Part shown: piece by piece, positions 1 to 10,770 of the stretch | How the letters are laid out: every line of letters starts with the position of its first letter | Position numbering within the stretch: position 1 is the stretch's first letter | Source of the DNA: Mycolicibacterium flavescens | GTDB taxonomy: Bacteria > Actinomycetota > Actinomycetes > Mycobacteriales > Mycobacteriaceae | Reading direction: 5' to 3' | Length of the DNA: 64,000 bases | NCBI RefSeq assembly: GCF_001722335.1 | Contig: NZ_MIHA01000004.1 | Coordinates: 299,179-363,178 of the forward strand | Notes under the pieces: generated by a model | The model's database searches: none | What the model was told of the DNA's origin: nothing | Seen by the model: only the letters and a program-made list of their open reading frames with translations | Position numbers and translations under genes: made by a program

Positions 1-778
1 TTCGCCGCACGATGCGGGTGTTCACCGCGGCCATCACGAACGGCGCCACCCAGTAGCCGTCGAGCTCGGGCGCGATCTCCGCGCCGCGGCGCCACCGCAG
101 ATCCGGCTGCCCGCCCAGTTCGGGTTCGGCGGCGCGGTCCGGGGTCAGCGTGTAGGGGTCGTTCATCACCCGTCGCGCCTCGGGATCCGACGACGCCGCC
201 CGCATGACCTCGATCATCGACGCGGCCGTGCCGCCGGAGACCCCGCCTTTGAACGTGCGCACCACCAGGTTGGTGTCGGTGAGCTCACCGGCACCGTCCT
301 GCTGGGCGTGCCGGTACAGCGCAAATACGGTGAGATCCGATGGGACGGAATCGAATCCGCACGAGTGCACGATGCGCGCGCCGGTGTCGGCGGCTTGTTT
401 GTGGTACTGGTCGATGCTGTCGCGGATGAACAACGACTCACCGGTCAGATCGGCGTAGTCGGTGCCCGCCGCCGCACACGCCGCGACCAGCGGCAGCCCG
501 TACTTCGCGTACGGCCCGACCGTGGTCACCACCACCTGCGTCCGCGCGGCCATCTCGTTGAGCGTGGACGGTTGGGAGGCGTCGGCGGTGATCAGCGGCC
601 AGGACTGCGCCTTGTCGCCGAGGCTGTCGCGGACGGCGAGCAGCTTGTCCGCGGATCGGCCCGCCAATGCGATGCGCGCGTCGCCACCCGCCTTTTCCAG
701 GTACTCGGCGGTCAGCTTCCCGACGAAACCGGTGGCCCCGTACAGGACGATGTCGAATTCGCGCTGTGATCCGGTCAT
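1..778 (-). CDS. Saccharopine dehydrogenase-like / trans-acting enoyl reductase family protein (partial)
   Basis: The gene starts at the ATG at 778 and runs off the left window edge, so only the N-terminal 259 codons are present. The N-terminus reads as a Rossmann NAD(P)-binding fold with the glycine motif YGATGFVG at residues 13-20, and the rest matches the saccharopine-dehydrogenase-like family. M. tuberculosis Rv2449c, the gene beside rpfE, belongs to it, as does the phthiocerol-lipid enoyl reductase Rv2953. Synteny therefore points to Rv2449c. The substrate is not known; family members reduce lipid-linked double bonds, but here that is inference. A 10-base gap separates it from the stop of the S9 peptidase gene upstream, so the two are probably co-transcribed. 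Confidence 0.8.
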   Translation of the reverse strand, partial: MTGSQREFDIVLYGATGFVGKLTAEYLEKAGGDARIALAGRSADKLLAVRDSLGDKAQSWPLITADASQPSTLNEMAARTQVVVTTVGPYAKYGLPLVAACAAAGTDYADLTGESLFIRDSIDQYHKQAADTGARIVHSCGFDSVPSDLTVFALYRHAQQDGAGELTDTNLVVRTFKGGVSGGTAASMIEVMRAASSDPEARRVMNDPYTLTPDRAAEPELGGQPDLRWRRGAEIAPELDGYWVAPFVMAAVNTRIVRR

Positions 779-788
779 GATCGCGACG

Positions 789-2801
789 CTACCCGAGCGT
801 CTCGGGCACCTCGATGTCCTCGTCGAGCACGTGCCGGGCCAGGAACGCGGTGACCACCTGGTACCAGAGCTTGGCGTGCTGCGGGGTGAGCACCCAGTGG
901 TTCTCCGACGGGAAGTACAGGAACCGGTGCGGGCTCTCACCGTCGTTGTCGGCGGGCAGCCCCGAATGGGTCAGCAGTTCGTACCAGAGCCGCAGCGCCT
1001 CCCCGATCGGCACCCGGTAGTCCTTGTCGCCGTGGATCACCAGCATCGGTGTGCGGATCTCGTGCACGTGGTTGTGCGGTGAATTCTCCTGCGCCATCTC
1101 GCGGGTCATCTCGCGCAGCCAGTAGTACGACGAGTCGGTGGTGGCGCCGAACTGGTCGAGGGCCCACAGGCTGGCGTGGGTGACGATCGCGTCGAACCGG
1201 TCGGTGTGGCCGGCCACCCAGTTGGCCATGTAGCCGCCGAACGATCCGCCCATCGCCGCGGTCCGGTCTTGGTCGACGCGCGGATGCCGGCACGCCGCGT
1301 CGGTGGCCGCCATCAGGTCGGTGTACGGCGCGCCGCCCCAGGCGCCCCAGCCCCGTTGGACGAACTGCTGTCCGTACCCGGTGGACAGGCCCGGATCGGG
1401 CAGCAGCACCGCGTATCCGCGCGCCGCGAGCAGCCACGGGTTCCACCGCCACGACCACACGTTCCAACTGCTCAGCGGCCCACCGTGGATCCACAGCAGC
1501 AGCGGCGCCTGCCGGTCACCGTCGGGCAGCACGAGCCATGACCGCACCCGGGTGCCGTCGTCGGCGGTGGCGTCGAGTTCGGTCAGCGTCCCGGGCAGCG
1601 ACGGCAGCGGTGCGCACGGCAGTTCGGTGACCGCACCGTCGGCGTCGATCCGCACCGGGTGCGGGGGTGCCGCATACGAACTGCGCAGCGCGAACAGTGT
1701 CCCGTCCGGCGCGGCGACCACGTCGGTGTAACTGTGGTCGTCGAACGTCAGTTGGGTGACCGCCCCGCCGTCGAGGTCCACCCGGAACACCGGTCGCCGA
1801 CCGTCCTGATCGGCGGTGACGATCACCGCCGAACCGTCGTGCAGCCACGTCACCGAGGCCGGCCAGCGGTCCCACTGTTCGGCGAGCACCACCGGAGGCT
1901 CACCGAACCGCAAGTAGCCCAACGTCATTCGCGGCGCGACCTGCGGTGTGGAGAACGTCTCGCGGATGTAGACGACGCCGGAGCCGTCGGGGGCGATCGC
2001 CGGACCCCACGTGTCGGCGTCGGGTTCCTCGACGATCACCTCGCGCTCACCGCTGTCGAGGTCGACGCGCATCAGCACCGAATGCCGCGACGCGCCGGGT
2101 GCGGGGCGCTGCCACGTGGTGACCACAAACCGCCCGTCGCCGCTGACGTCGAAGTCCGACTCGCGCAGCGCCCCGCCCGGGGCGGCGGTGAGATCGCGGG
2201 CCGCGTCGGCTTCGCCGGTCGGGTCGACGGCGAGCAGGTGTGGTTCGGCCGGGCCCAGGTCGGAGTCCCAGTACCGGATCGGATACCCGGTGTGCAGGAT
2301 CGCGGTGATCTTGTTGTCCTTGCGCAGGTCGCGCAGCCTGCGGTCGTCGGCGATGTCGCGCGCCGACGGCAGCAGCGATGACCGCACCACGGCCACGTCG
2401 GCCTCGCGCGCCGTCCGCACCGCCTCGACGGCCCCGCCGAGGGCCAGCACGGTGGCCGCCTCCCCGCCCGCGGCCGGCAGCCGCCACAGCGCAGCGGGCG
2501 GTTTCTCGTCGTCGGCGGTCGGCCGCACGGCGACGAACAACAGGTCGCCGTCGGCGGTGAAGGCCGGTGTCGACTCCCCTTTCGCCCCGCGCGTCAACCG
2601 GCGCGCGGGTGCTTCACCGGCGGTGTCGATCTCCCACAGCGCGCTGACGTATTCGGTTCGCTTGTCGTTGAGTTCGGCGATCGAGGTGACCAGCCGCGTG
2701 CCGTCCGGTGACAGCGCCAGCCCCGCCACGCGCGGAAGCGCCAGGTACTCGTCGAGATCGTGGAACGGCGAGGCGTTGGCGAAGTGGCCGGTCGCGGTCA
2801 T
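789..2801 (-). CDS. S9 family (prolyl oligopeptidase-type) serine peptidase
   Basis: This 670-residue protein has an N-terminal seven-bladed-propeller-like region (repeated sSPDGtrl blocks from about residue 30) and a C-terminal alpha/beta hydrolase domain. The nucleophile lies in GGSFGGYM (Ser about 520), with the likely Asp in HGDKDYRVP (about 594) and His in SENHW (about 635), so the triad is complete. The family cleaves short peptides after particular residues; it is cytosolic here, with no signal peptide. I chose the ATG at 2801 over the upstream start at 2819 because the protein then begins just before the conserved region. It is divergent from the monooxygenase gene with only 37 bases between start codons, so the two promoters must overlap. 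Confidence 0.85.
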   Translation of the reverse strand: MTATGHFANASPFHDLDEYLALPRVAGLALSPDGTRLVTSIAELNDKRTEYVSALWEIDTAGEAPARRLTRGAKGESTPAFTADGDLLFVAVRPTADDEKPPAALWRLPAAGGEAATVLALGGAVEAVRTAREADVAVVRSSLLPSARDIADDRRLRDLRKDNKITAILHTGYPIRYWDSDLGPAEPHLLAVDPTGEADAARDLTAAPGGALRESDFDVSGDGRFVVTTWQRPAPGASRHSVLMRVDLDSGEREVIVEEPDADTWGPAIAPDGSGVVYIRETFSTPQVAPRMTLGYLRFGEPPVVLAEQWDRWPASVTWLHDGSAVIVTADQDGRRPVFRVDLDGGAVTQLTFDDHSYTDVVAAPDGTLFALRSSYAAPPHPVRIDADGAVTELPCAPLPSLPGTLTELDATADDGTRVRSWLVLPDGDRQAPLLLWIHGGPLSSWNVWSWRWNPWLLAARGYAVLLPDPGLSTGYGQQFVQRGWGAWGGAPYTDLMAATDAACRHPRVDQDRTAAMGGSFGGYMANWVAGHTDRFDAIVTHASLWALDQFGATTDSSYYWLREMTREMAQENSPHNHVHEIRTPMLVIHGDKDYRVPIGEALRLWYELLTHSGLPADNDGESPHRFLYFPSENHWVLTPQHAKLWYQVVTAFLARHVLDEDIEVPETLG

Positions 2802-2826
2802 GCCCCGTTGGTAACACACCGCGCGC

Positions 2827-2832
2827 TAGTTT
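2827..2832 (+). promoter_or_regulatory. -10 element of a leaderless promoter (TAGTTT)
   Basis: TAGTTT fits the mycobacterial TAnnnT -10 consensus and ends six bases before the ATG at 2839. Transcription would then begin at the A of the start codon, giving a leaderless mRNA. No Shine-Dalgarno sequence precedes this ATG. Confidence 0.55.
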
Positions 2833-2838
2833 CAACGG

Positions 2839-4001
2839 ATGCCGAAGCGGATCGTGGTGATCGGGGCGGGCATCGCCGGACTGGCGAGCTCCGTCGCGCT
2901 GCAGCGGCGCGGATACGAGGTGACTCTGCTCGAGGAGCGCACCGACACGTCGTCGGGCGCCGGAATCAGCATCTGGCCCAACGCCTTGGCGGCCCTCGAC
3001 GACATCGGTCTGGGGGATCCGGTGCGCGACGCCGGTGGCCGGGTGACCGCCGGGGCGGCGCGCTGGCACGACGGCAGCTGGCTGCGCCGCCCGGCGCCGG
3101 AGCGCATCGTCAAGGCGCTCGGCGAGCCGCTGGTGATCATCCGGCGTTCGGCGCTGACGTCGATCCTGGCGGGTGCCCTGCCCGACGGCACCCTGCGCAG
3201 CGGCGTGCGGGCCGATGCGGTGGCGCTGACCGCGGACGGGGTCCGGGTGACACTTGCGGACTCGACCGTGCTGGAGGCCGACGCCGTCGTCGGCGCCGAC
3301 GGCACGCATTCGACGGTGGCCCGCCACCTCAACGGGCCGCTGCGCAACCGCTACGTCGGCTACACGGCGTGGCGCGGGGTGGCCCGGTGCACGGTCGACG
3401 CGCAGGTCGCCGGTGAGGTGTTCGGGCCGTCCGTCGAGTTCGGTCTGGTGCCGCTGGGCGCGGACCACACGTACTGGTTCGCCACCGAGCGCGTGCCCGA
3501 GGGGTCGAGCAGCCCGCAGGGCGAGTTGAGCCACCTGCGGTCCCGCTTCGCGTCGTGGGCGGAGCCGATCCCCGAGATCCTGGCCACGACCGACCCCGAC
3601 GAGGTGCTGCGTAACGACCTCTACGACCGCGATCCTGCGCGCCAGTGGTCGAGAGGTCCGGTCGTGCTGGTCGGCGACGCCGCGCACCCGATGCGCCCGC
3701 ATCTCGGCCAGGGCGGATGTCAGGGTCTGGAGGACGCGGCGATCCTCGCGCGGTTCGTCGCCGACGCCCAGGATCTGGGGTCGGCGTTCGCGCGGTTCGC
3801 CGCCTTCCGCAGGCGTCGCGTCGAGGGCATCGTCGGCGAGTCCCGGCTGATCGGTCGCGTGGTCAACCTGCCGCCGCTGCTGAGCGCGCTGGCCAGTCGC
3901 GCAACGGTGCTGGCGCCCGAGGCGCTGCTGACCCGGCACCTGGCCTCCGTGGCGGCCCGCTCGGCGTACCGGCCGCCCACCGATCGTGAGGTGCGTGGAG
4001 A

Positions 4002-4005
<4 letters not shown>
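2839..4005 (+). CDS. FAD-dependent monooxygenase (PHBH/aromatic hydroxylase fold)
   Basis: The 388-residue protein has the FAD-binding GxGxxG motif at residues 9-14 (GAGIAG) and the second FAD-ribityl motif GDAAHPMRP at about 279-287, typical of group A flavoprotein monooxygenases that hydroxylate aromatic or polyketide-like substrates with NAD(P)H. The substrate cannot be read from sequence. Its stop overlaps the GTG start of the VOC gene by three bases (GTGA), so the pair is translationally coupled and may act on the same compound. The start is supported by a leaderless -10 six bases upstream. Confidence 0.85.
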
Positions 4006-5115
<1,110 letters not shown>

Positions 5116-5131
5116 TTATCCGGAGTGTCGG

Positions 5132-5145
5132 GTGATGAAGCTCAC
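5132..5145. promoter_or_regulatory. CRP-like palindrome GTGATGAAGCTCAC upstream of the rpf gene
   Basis: The site is a perfect GTGA-N6-TCAC match to the core of the CRP-family motif TGTGA-N6-TCACA. Mycobacterial CRP (Rv3676) is known to control rpfA in M. tuberculosis. Its distance from the start codon (about 86 bases) suits promoter control. Binding is inferred. Confidence 0.5.
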
Positions 5146-5210
5146 GTGTTACGCAAGGGTCAAAAGTTTTAGTCGTTACTTATCTGGTGTAAGAGCCCTC
5201 TGAGAAAGAA

Positions 5211-5242
5211 GTGGCGGTGCCGGAGTGTCCCGGCACCGCCAC
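5211..5242 (-). terminator. Rho-independent-type terminator of rpfE
   Basis: A perfect 13-bp stem (5211-5223 with 5230-5242) with a six-base loop lies 22 bases past the rpfE stop. On the minus strand it is followed by the pyrimidine-rich TTCTTTCTC. It separates the two rpf genes into different transcripts. Confidence 0.8.
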
Positions 5243-5264
5243 TCGACAAGTCGAGAAGGCTGCG

Positions 5265-5795
<531 letters not shown>

Positions 5796-5878
5796 TTATT
5801 TGCTCCGGTTAGAAGCTCTTTCGGAACCTACAAACCGTGTCGGCGAAAGTCATATCGCCGCGCTGCCGTGTCGCGCCA

Positions 5879-5900
5879 AGATCACGAACAGATCACGGAC
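5879..5900. repeat. Tandem 11-bp direct repeat AGATCACGRAC x2
   Basis: The two copies (5879-5889 and 5890-5900) differ at one position and are spaced one helical turn apart, the arrangement bound by OmpR/PhoB-family response regulators. The ATCACGRAC core loosely resembles the MtrA direct-repeat motif reported upstream of cell-wall hydrolase genes. The assignment is inference. Confidence 0.4.
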
Positions 5901-5975
5901 CCGAGACCTTCTCGTTATCGCAGGTCATCTGTGGGTTTGACGCGGCCGGAGATAGAGGTGCGCCGGCGTGTCTTC

Positions 5976-6012
5976 GTGAGCCATCTCACCGCGATTTTGT
6001 GACCCGGACCAC
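5976..6012. promoter_or_regulatory. Tandem CRP-like sites upstream of rpfE
   Basis: GTGAGCCATCTCAC (5976-5989) is a perfect GTGA-N6-TCAC core. A second, one-mismatch copy GTGACCCGGACCAC (5999-6012) follows with 23-base centre spacing. They lie about 390 bases upstream of the rpfE start codon. Confidence 0.45.
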
Positions 6013-6563
6013 GTTTGAACGCACTCCATACCTCGGTGAATGCGTTGAAAGTGCCAGTGCGGTAGCGATATCGACGAATCTGGCGCCATCTGCGACGTGT
6101 GGTTCGCTGCCCGGGCCGCCGACAGCGCCGACAGTGAATCGCGTTGGCCGACAGGCAGTCAGGCCGATTCAGGCCGGTGTAGCGCGGCCCCCCGGCCGCA
6201 ACTCAGGCGAGCTGTATTTGACGCTAAACCGTTGTGTGTCAACAGTTCTCGCGCAGACACCGGTGATCCTCGAGACGCGAACCACGGGAGTCGGGCGTCC
6301 TGGGCAGGCATATCGACACTGGTCCAGGCCATCGGGCGGGTGCGGATTCCGAGCTGGTAGGCACCGGAAAAGCACCCCTTCGCGGTCGAATTAGCGAACA
6401 TTCCGCCTCAGCTCCGACCGGATGCGTTGCCTGCCAGTCATTTTCGATCGGGCCCCGTAGTAACGGCCTGCACATTCGGTTCGCTGAAAAGCGCGCATCC
6501 CCGTCGTTTATCACGGCAGGAACTGCAGAAATTCAGTGGCAGTAATTCCGGAAAATGCGCAGA

Positions 6564-6581
6564 CAATTCGCGGACGAATTG
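6564..6581 (-). terminator. Small hairpin downstream of mobA
   Basis: CAATTCG-CGGA-CGAATTG is a perfect 7-bp inverted repeat 13 bases past the mobA stop. It is AT-rich and has no T tract, so a terminator role is only possible. Confidence 0.3.
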
Positions 6582-6594
6582 CGAACCGAATTTG

Positions 6595-7185
6595 CTAGGC
6601 CATTTGCGGCCGGGGCAGAGACTCCAGATCGGCCGCCGTGTTGACGTTGGTCAGCGCGACCTGCTCGGGCATCACGATCCGCTGGGTGTCCACGCGGTCG
6701 ACGAGCGCCCGCATGCTTCGTTCCCCGGCGTCGACCAACGCGGTGACCCGCGCGGCCAGCGAGGTCCGGTAGATGCCCGCCAGGTAGTGGTCGCGGCCGT
6801 CCCACGGCAGCACGACCGACGCGCCGAGCCGCACCGCCGGGCCGGCGAGTTCGTCGATCAGATCCGCGGAGAACAGCGGCATGTCCACCGCCGCCACGAA
6901 CGCCAGCTCGGCTCCGGCTTCGGCGGCGGCGCGCAGACCGCGGCCGGTGGCCAGCAGCGGCCCCACGCCGCCCACCTCGTCGCGCAGGATCTCGGCGTCC
7001 AGGGCCGGCAGCGCCTGACCGGGCGCGGCGATCACGAAGACCGGCGCGCACCGGCTCTTGAGGGCGTCGACCATCCGCTCGACGAGCGTCGTGCCGCCGT
7101 AGGGCAAGGTGGCCTTGTCGCGGCCCATGCGGCGGGATGCCCCGCCCGCCAGAATGATCCCGGCCAGCGGAACGGTGGTCGTCAT
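6595..7185 (-). CDS. mobA: Molybdenum cofactor guanylyltransferase MobA
   Basis: The 196-residue protein carries the nucleotidyltransferase signature [20 protein letters not shown] at residues 13-32 and the metal-binding Asp in AAVDMPLF (about residue 98). MobA joins GMP to molybdopterin to make the dinucleotide cofactor used by bacterial molybdoenzymes. It starts 10 bases after korB, so korA-korB-mobA is likely one transcript; the same order (Rv2455c-Rv2454c-Rv2453c) is found in M. tuberculosis. A molybdoenzyme accessory gene, fdhD, lies just beyond korA in the opposite direction. Confidence 0.93.
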   Translation of the reverse strand: MTTTVPLAGIILAGGASRRMGRDKATLPYGGTTLVERMVDALKSRCAPVFVIAAPGQALPALDAEILRDEVGGVGPLLATGRGLRAAAEAGAELAFVAAVDMPLFSADLIDELAGPAVRLGASVVLPWDGRDHYLAGIYRTSLAARVTALVDAGERSMRALVDRVDTQRIVMPEQVALTNVNTAADLESLPRPQMA

Positions 7186-7195
7186 GACCGTGAGG

Positions 7196-8266
7196 TTAGT
7201 CGACCGTCCAGGTGTCTTTACCCCGAAGCAGCGACTGAAGTGCCGCCGTGTCGTGCGCCCTGGCTTCGCGGGCCGCGGTGATCTGGTCGCGGGCCGCGTC
7301 GTCGTAGGTGGGCTTGTTCACCTGACGGAAGATGCCCATCACCATGTGCTCGAGGTTCTGCTCGGACAGCCGCGACAGCGCGAACGCGTAGGCCGGGTCG
7401 TCGAGGTTCGCGTCGTGGACGACGATCTCGTCGGCCGATACGTCGGCGGTCTTGGCGATCTCCAGGCCGTACCCGGACTTGACGACGCAGTATTCGGCGT
7501 CGGCGCCGAAGGTGATCGGCTCACCGTGCGCGAGGTTGATCAGCCGCTCCTCGGCGCCTTCCTTGCGCAGCGCGTCGAATGAGCCGTCGTTGAAGATCGG
7601 GCAGTCCTGCAGGATCTCCACCAGCGCGGCGCCGCGGTGCGCGGCGGCGGCCTTGAGCACCTCGGTCAGACCCTTGCGGTCCGAGTCGAGCGCGCGGCCG
7701 ACGAACGTCGCGTCGGCGCCCAGCGCCAGCGACACCGGGTTGAACGGGTAGTCCAGTGAGCCCATCGGCGTCGACTTGGTGACCTTGCCGACCTCGGAGG
7801 TCGGCGAATACTGGCCCTTGGTCAACCCGTAGATCCGGTTGTTGAACAGCAGGATCGTGATGTTGACGTTGCGGCGCAACGCGTGGATCAGGTGGTTGCC
7901 GCCGATCGACAGCGAGTCGCCGTCGCCGGTGACGACCCACACCGACAGGTCCTCGCGCGCCAGGGCCAGCCCGGTGGCGATGGTCGGCGCGCGACCGTGG
8001 ATCGAGTGGAAACCGTAGGTCTCCAGGTAGTACGGGAACCGGCTCGAGCAGCCGATACCGCTGACGAACGCGATGTTCTCGCGCCGCAGCCCGAGTTCGG
8101 GCAGGAAGTTGCGGATGGTGTTGAGGATGACGTAGTCACCGCAGCCGGGGCACCACCGGACCTCCTGGTCGCTGGTGAAGTCCTTGGACTTCTGCGGCTG
8201 GTCGGTCGCCGGCACCTTGCTCGTGCCGGGCGTCAACCCGAGATCTACTCCGATCACGTCTGTCAT
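7196..8266 (-). CDS. korB: 2-oxoglutarate:ferredoxin oxidoreductase, beta subunit
   Basis: The 356-residue beta subunit binds thiamine diphosphate and an iron-sulfur cluster. Cys39 and Cys42 (WCPGCGDY) and the Cys in [11 protein letters not shown] are the predicted cluster ligands, and [12 protein letters not shown] (about 118-129) is the ThDP/Mg motif. With KorA it converts 2-oxoglutarate and CoA to succinyl-CoA and CO2, reducing ferredoxin, an alternative to the NAD-linked dehydrogenase in mycobacteria. Its ATG overlaps the korA stop by four bases (ATGA), coupling the subunits. Confidence 0.96.
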   Translation of the reverse strand: MTDVIGVDLGLTPGTSKVPATDQPQKSKDFTSDQEVRWCPGCGDYVILNTIRNFLPELGLRRENIAFVSGIGCSSRFPYYLETYGFHSIHGRAPTIATGLALAREDLSVWVVTGDGDSLSIGGNHLIHALRRNVNITILLFNNRIYGLTKGQYSPTSEVGKVTKSTPMGSLDYPFNPVSLALGADATFVGRALDSDRKGLTEVLKAAAAHRGAALVEILQDCPIFNDGSFDALRKEGAEERLINLAHGEPITFGADAEYCVVKSGYGLEIAKTADVSADEIVVHDANLDDPAYAFALSRLSEQNLEHMVMGIFRQVNKPTYDDAARDQITAAREARAHDTAALQSLLRGKDTWTVD

Positions 8267-10209
8267 GCCTTGACTCCCACACCTGTCACACCGGCCTCGA
8301 CGGTAGCCGCCGCGAGCCGTGCGAACTTGGCCTTGTCGTTTTCCTTCTCTCCCAGCGTCCCATCGAGCGCGGCGTCGATGATGCCTTCGACCTCATCGGC
8401 CAGGAACGCCATACCTTCCACCTTGGTCACCGACTGCACGTCGACCAGGTACTTGCCGCGCAGCAGCAGCGCCAACTGCCCGAGGTTCATCTCCGGGCAG
8501 ACCACCTTGGGGTAGCGCCGCAGCACCTCACCCAGGTTCGCCGGGAACGGGTTGAGGTGGCGCAGATGCGCCTGGGCGACCTTGATCCCCTTGCGACGCG
8601 CGCGACGGCACGCCTCACCGATGGGCCCGTAGCTGCTGCCCCAGCCCAACATCAGCAACTCGGCGTCGCCGGTGGGATCGTCGACCTCGAGATCGGACAC
8701 CGCGATGCCGTCGATCTTGGCCTGCCGCAACCGGACCATCAGGTCGTGGTTCTTGGGCTCGTAGGAGATGTTGCCCGAGCCGTTGGCCGACTCCAGCCCG
8801 CCGATGCGGTGCTCGAGACCGGGGGTGCCGGGGATGGCGAACTGGCGCGCGAGCGTCTCGGGGTCGCGCGCGTACGGCTGGAACGGCTCACCTTCCTTGG
8901 CGAAGGTGTGCTCGATCGCCGGGTACGAGCTGATGTCCGGAATGCGCCAGGGCTCAGAGCCGTTCGCGATCGCGCCGTCGGACAGGATGACCACCGGGGT
9001 GTGATAGGTGATCGCGATCCGCGCCGCTTCCACCGCGATGTCGAAGCAGTCCGACGGAGACCGCGGTGCGAGCACGGCGACCGGGGATTCACCGTTGCGG
9101 CCGTAGAGCACCTGCAGCAGGTCGGCCTGCTCGGTCTTGGTGGGCAGGCCCGTCGAGGGACCGCCGCGCTGGACGTCGATGACGAGCAGCGGCAGTTCGG
9201 TCATCACGGCCAGCCCGATCGCCTCGGACTTCAGCGAGATACCGGGGCCGGAGGTGCTGGTGACGCCGAGCGCTCCGCCGTAGGACGCGCCGATCGCCGC
9301 GCCGATGCCGGCGATCTCGTCCTCGGCCTGGAACGTCAGCACGTTGAAGTTCTTGTGCTTGGACAGTTCGTGCAGGATGTCCGACGCCGGGGTGATCGGG
9401 TAGGTGCCGAGAACCACCTGCAGATCGGCCAGCTGACCGGCCGCGACGATGCCGTAGGCCAGCGCCGTGTTGCCGGAGATCTGGCGGTACTCACCGGTCT
9501 TGAGCTTGGCCGGGGCCACCTCGTAGGTGCTGGCGAACGCCTCCGTGGTCTCGCCGTAGTTCCAGCCCGCCTTGAGCGCGAGCACGTTGGCCTCGGCGAC
9601 GTCGGGTTTGCGGGCGAACTTCTCCCGGATGAACGCCTCGCTGTGCTCGAGTTCGCGGCCGTACATCCACGACAGCAGCCCGAGGGCGAACATGTTCTTG
9701 GCGCGCTGGCCGTCCTTCTTGGACGCGCCGATCGACTCGACGGCGCCCAGCGTCAGCGTCGTCATGGGCACGGCCTGCACGACGTAGTCGGAGAGCTCCT
9801 CGGTCTCCAGCGGGTTGGCCTCGTAGCCGACCTTGGCCAGGTTGCGCTTGGTGAACTCGTCGGAGTTGGCGATGATCAGCCCGCCGCGCGGCAGATCGGA
9901 GACGTTGGCCTTCAGCGCCGCGGGGTTCATCGCCACCAGCACGTCGGGGCGGTCACCGGCGGTCAGGATGTCGTAGTCGGCGATCTGGATCTGGAACGAC
10001 GACACACCGGGCAGCGTGCCCTGGGGCGCGCGGATCTCGGCGGGGTAGTTGGGCTGGGTGGCCAGGTCGTTGCCGAACAGCGCAGCCTCTGAGGTGAACC
10101 GGTCACCGGTGAGCTGCATACCGTCGCCGGAGTCACCGGCAAAGCGAATGACGACCTTCTCGAGCTTCTGCCGAGTGCCTGGACTGGCACCGTTGCCGTT
10201 CGCCGCCAC
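8263..10209 (-). CDS. korA: 2-oxoglutarate:ferredoxin oxidoreductase, alpha subunit
   Basis: The 648-residue protein is a fused gamma/alpha subunit: an N-terminal gamma domain (VVIRFAGDSGDGMQLTG from about residue 16) and the alpha pyrimidine-binding domain with TYPITPASDILHEL and the QAEDEIAGIGAAIGASYGG segment near the middle. It pairs with KorB. I use the GTG at 10209 because AGGAGG sits seven bases upstream; the longer frame to 10290 would add an Arg/Pro-rich leader not seen in the family. It heads the korA-korB-mobA operon. Confidence 0.95.
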   Translation of the reverse strand: MAANGNGASPGTRQKLEKVVIRFAGDSGDGMQLTGDRFTSEAALFGNDLATQPNYPAEIRAPQGTLPGVSSFQIQIADYDILTAGDRPDVLVAMNPAALKANVSDLPRGGLIIANSDEFTKRNLAKVGYEANPLETEELSDYVVQAVPMTTLTLGAVESIGASKKDGQRAKNMFALGLLSWMYGRELEHSEAFIREKFARKPDVAEANVLALKAGWNYGETTEAFASTYEVAPAKLKTGEYRQISGNTALAYGIVAAGQLADLQVVLGTYPITPASDILHELSKHKNFNVLTFQAEDEIAGIGAAIGASYGGALGVTSTSGPGISLKSEAIGLAVMTELPLLVIDVQRGGPSTGLPTKTEQADLLQVLYGRNGESPVAVLAPRSPSDCFDIAVEAARIAITYHTPVVILSDGAIANGSEPWRIPDISSYPAIEHTFAKEGEPFQPYARDPETLARQFAIPGTPGLEHRIGGLESANGSGNISYEPKNHDLMVRLRQAKIDGIAVSDLEVDDPTGDAELLMLGWGSSYGPIGEACRRARRKGIKVAQAHLRHLNPFPANLGEVLRRYPKVVCPEMNLGQLALLLRGKYLVDVQSVTKVEGMAFLADEVEGIIDAALDGTLGEKENDKAKFARLAAATVEAGVTGVGVKA

Positions 10210-10770
10210 GCGCCTGCCTCCTCGTCGATGCGGGTGATCCGGCGGGGGTCGTCCCCGTCGCGGCCGAAGCGGCGCGCCGGCGGAAAACACCCACCAAAGT
10301 TTTTATGTCACTGCCAGTACCGATTATTGCACTTCTCTTAGGTAGCCCTTCACCGGACCACTCTCGGCGCGCCGTCGCCGCGTAGACGTCCGCGCAGTTC
10401 AGCTAATGTGCTGGTCACCGCGATGAGACAATACTGTGTGATTCGTCACGCCGACGAGACAAAAATTCTAAGGAAATGGTTACCGCTCGGTAGCAGCTCG
10501 CCAGCAGTGCCGACGCCGACGCGCTATCGGCGCGCGGCGCCGTCGGTGCGCCGCGCATGCCACCTCAGCCGCAGCAGCAGCAGGTGCTGGTGCGCACGGA
10601 AACCCGCCGACAGCGGGTCACGCCAGACCGGCATGCGCCCCTTGGGGTGGAGTTCGTGATGCACGACGTCCATTGTGCCGACGGCAACGCCCCTTCGCCC
10701 TGTGACGCCGCCCTCGTGCGGATGAACAGTGACAGAACCGTTAGCGACCTTTGCCTTCTAGGCTGGACGC
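10210..10770. other. Divergent korA/fdhD intergenic region
   Basis: These 561 bases separate two divergent units. I see no credible gene; the frames present are shadows or lack start signals. It carries the korA Shine-Dalgarno (10217-10222), a CRP-like half-symmetric motif GTGTGATTCGTCAC at 10436-10449 and the fdhD -10 element at 10759-10764. Nothing else stands out. Confidence 0.6.
10759..10764 (+). promoter_or_regulatory. Leaderless -10 element (TAGGCT) for fdhD
   Basis: TAGGCT matches TAnnnT and ends exactly six bases before the ATG at 10771, the spacing expected when transcription starts at the start codon. Confidence 0.55.

Noticed and set aside
6159..6514. Small genes in the rpfE-mobA gap
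   Set aside because: Several overlapping frames on both strands have similar length, none has a ribosome-binding site or recognisable sequence.
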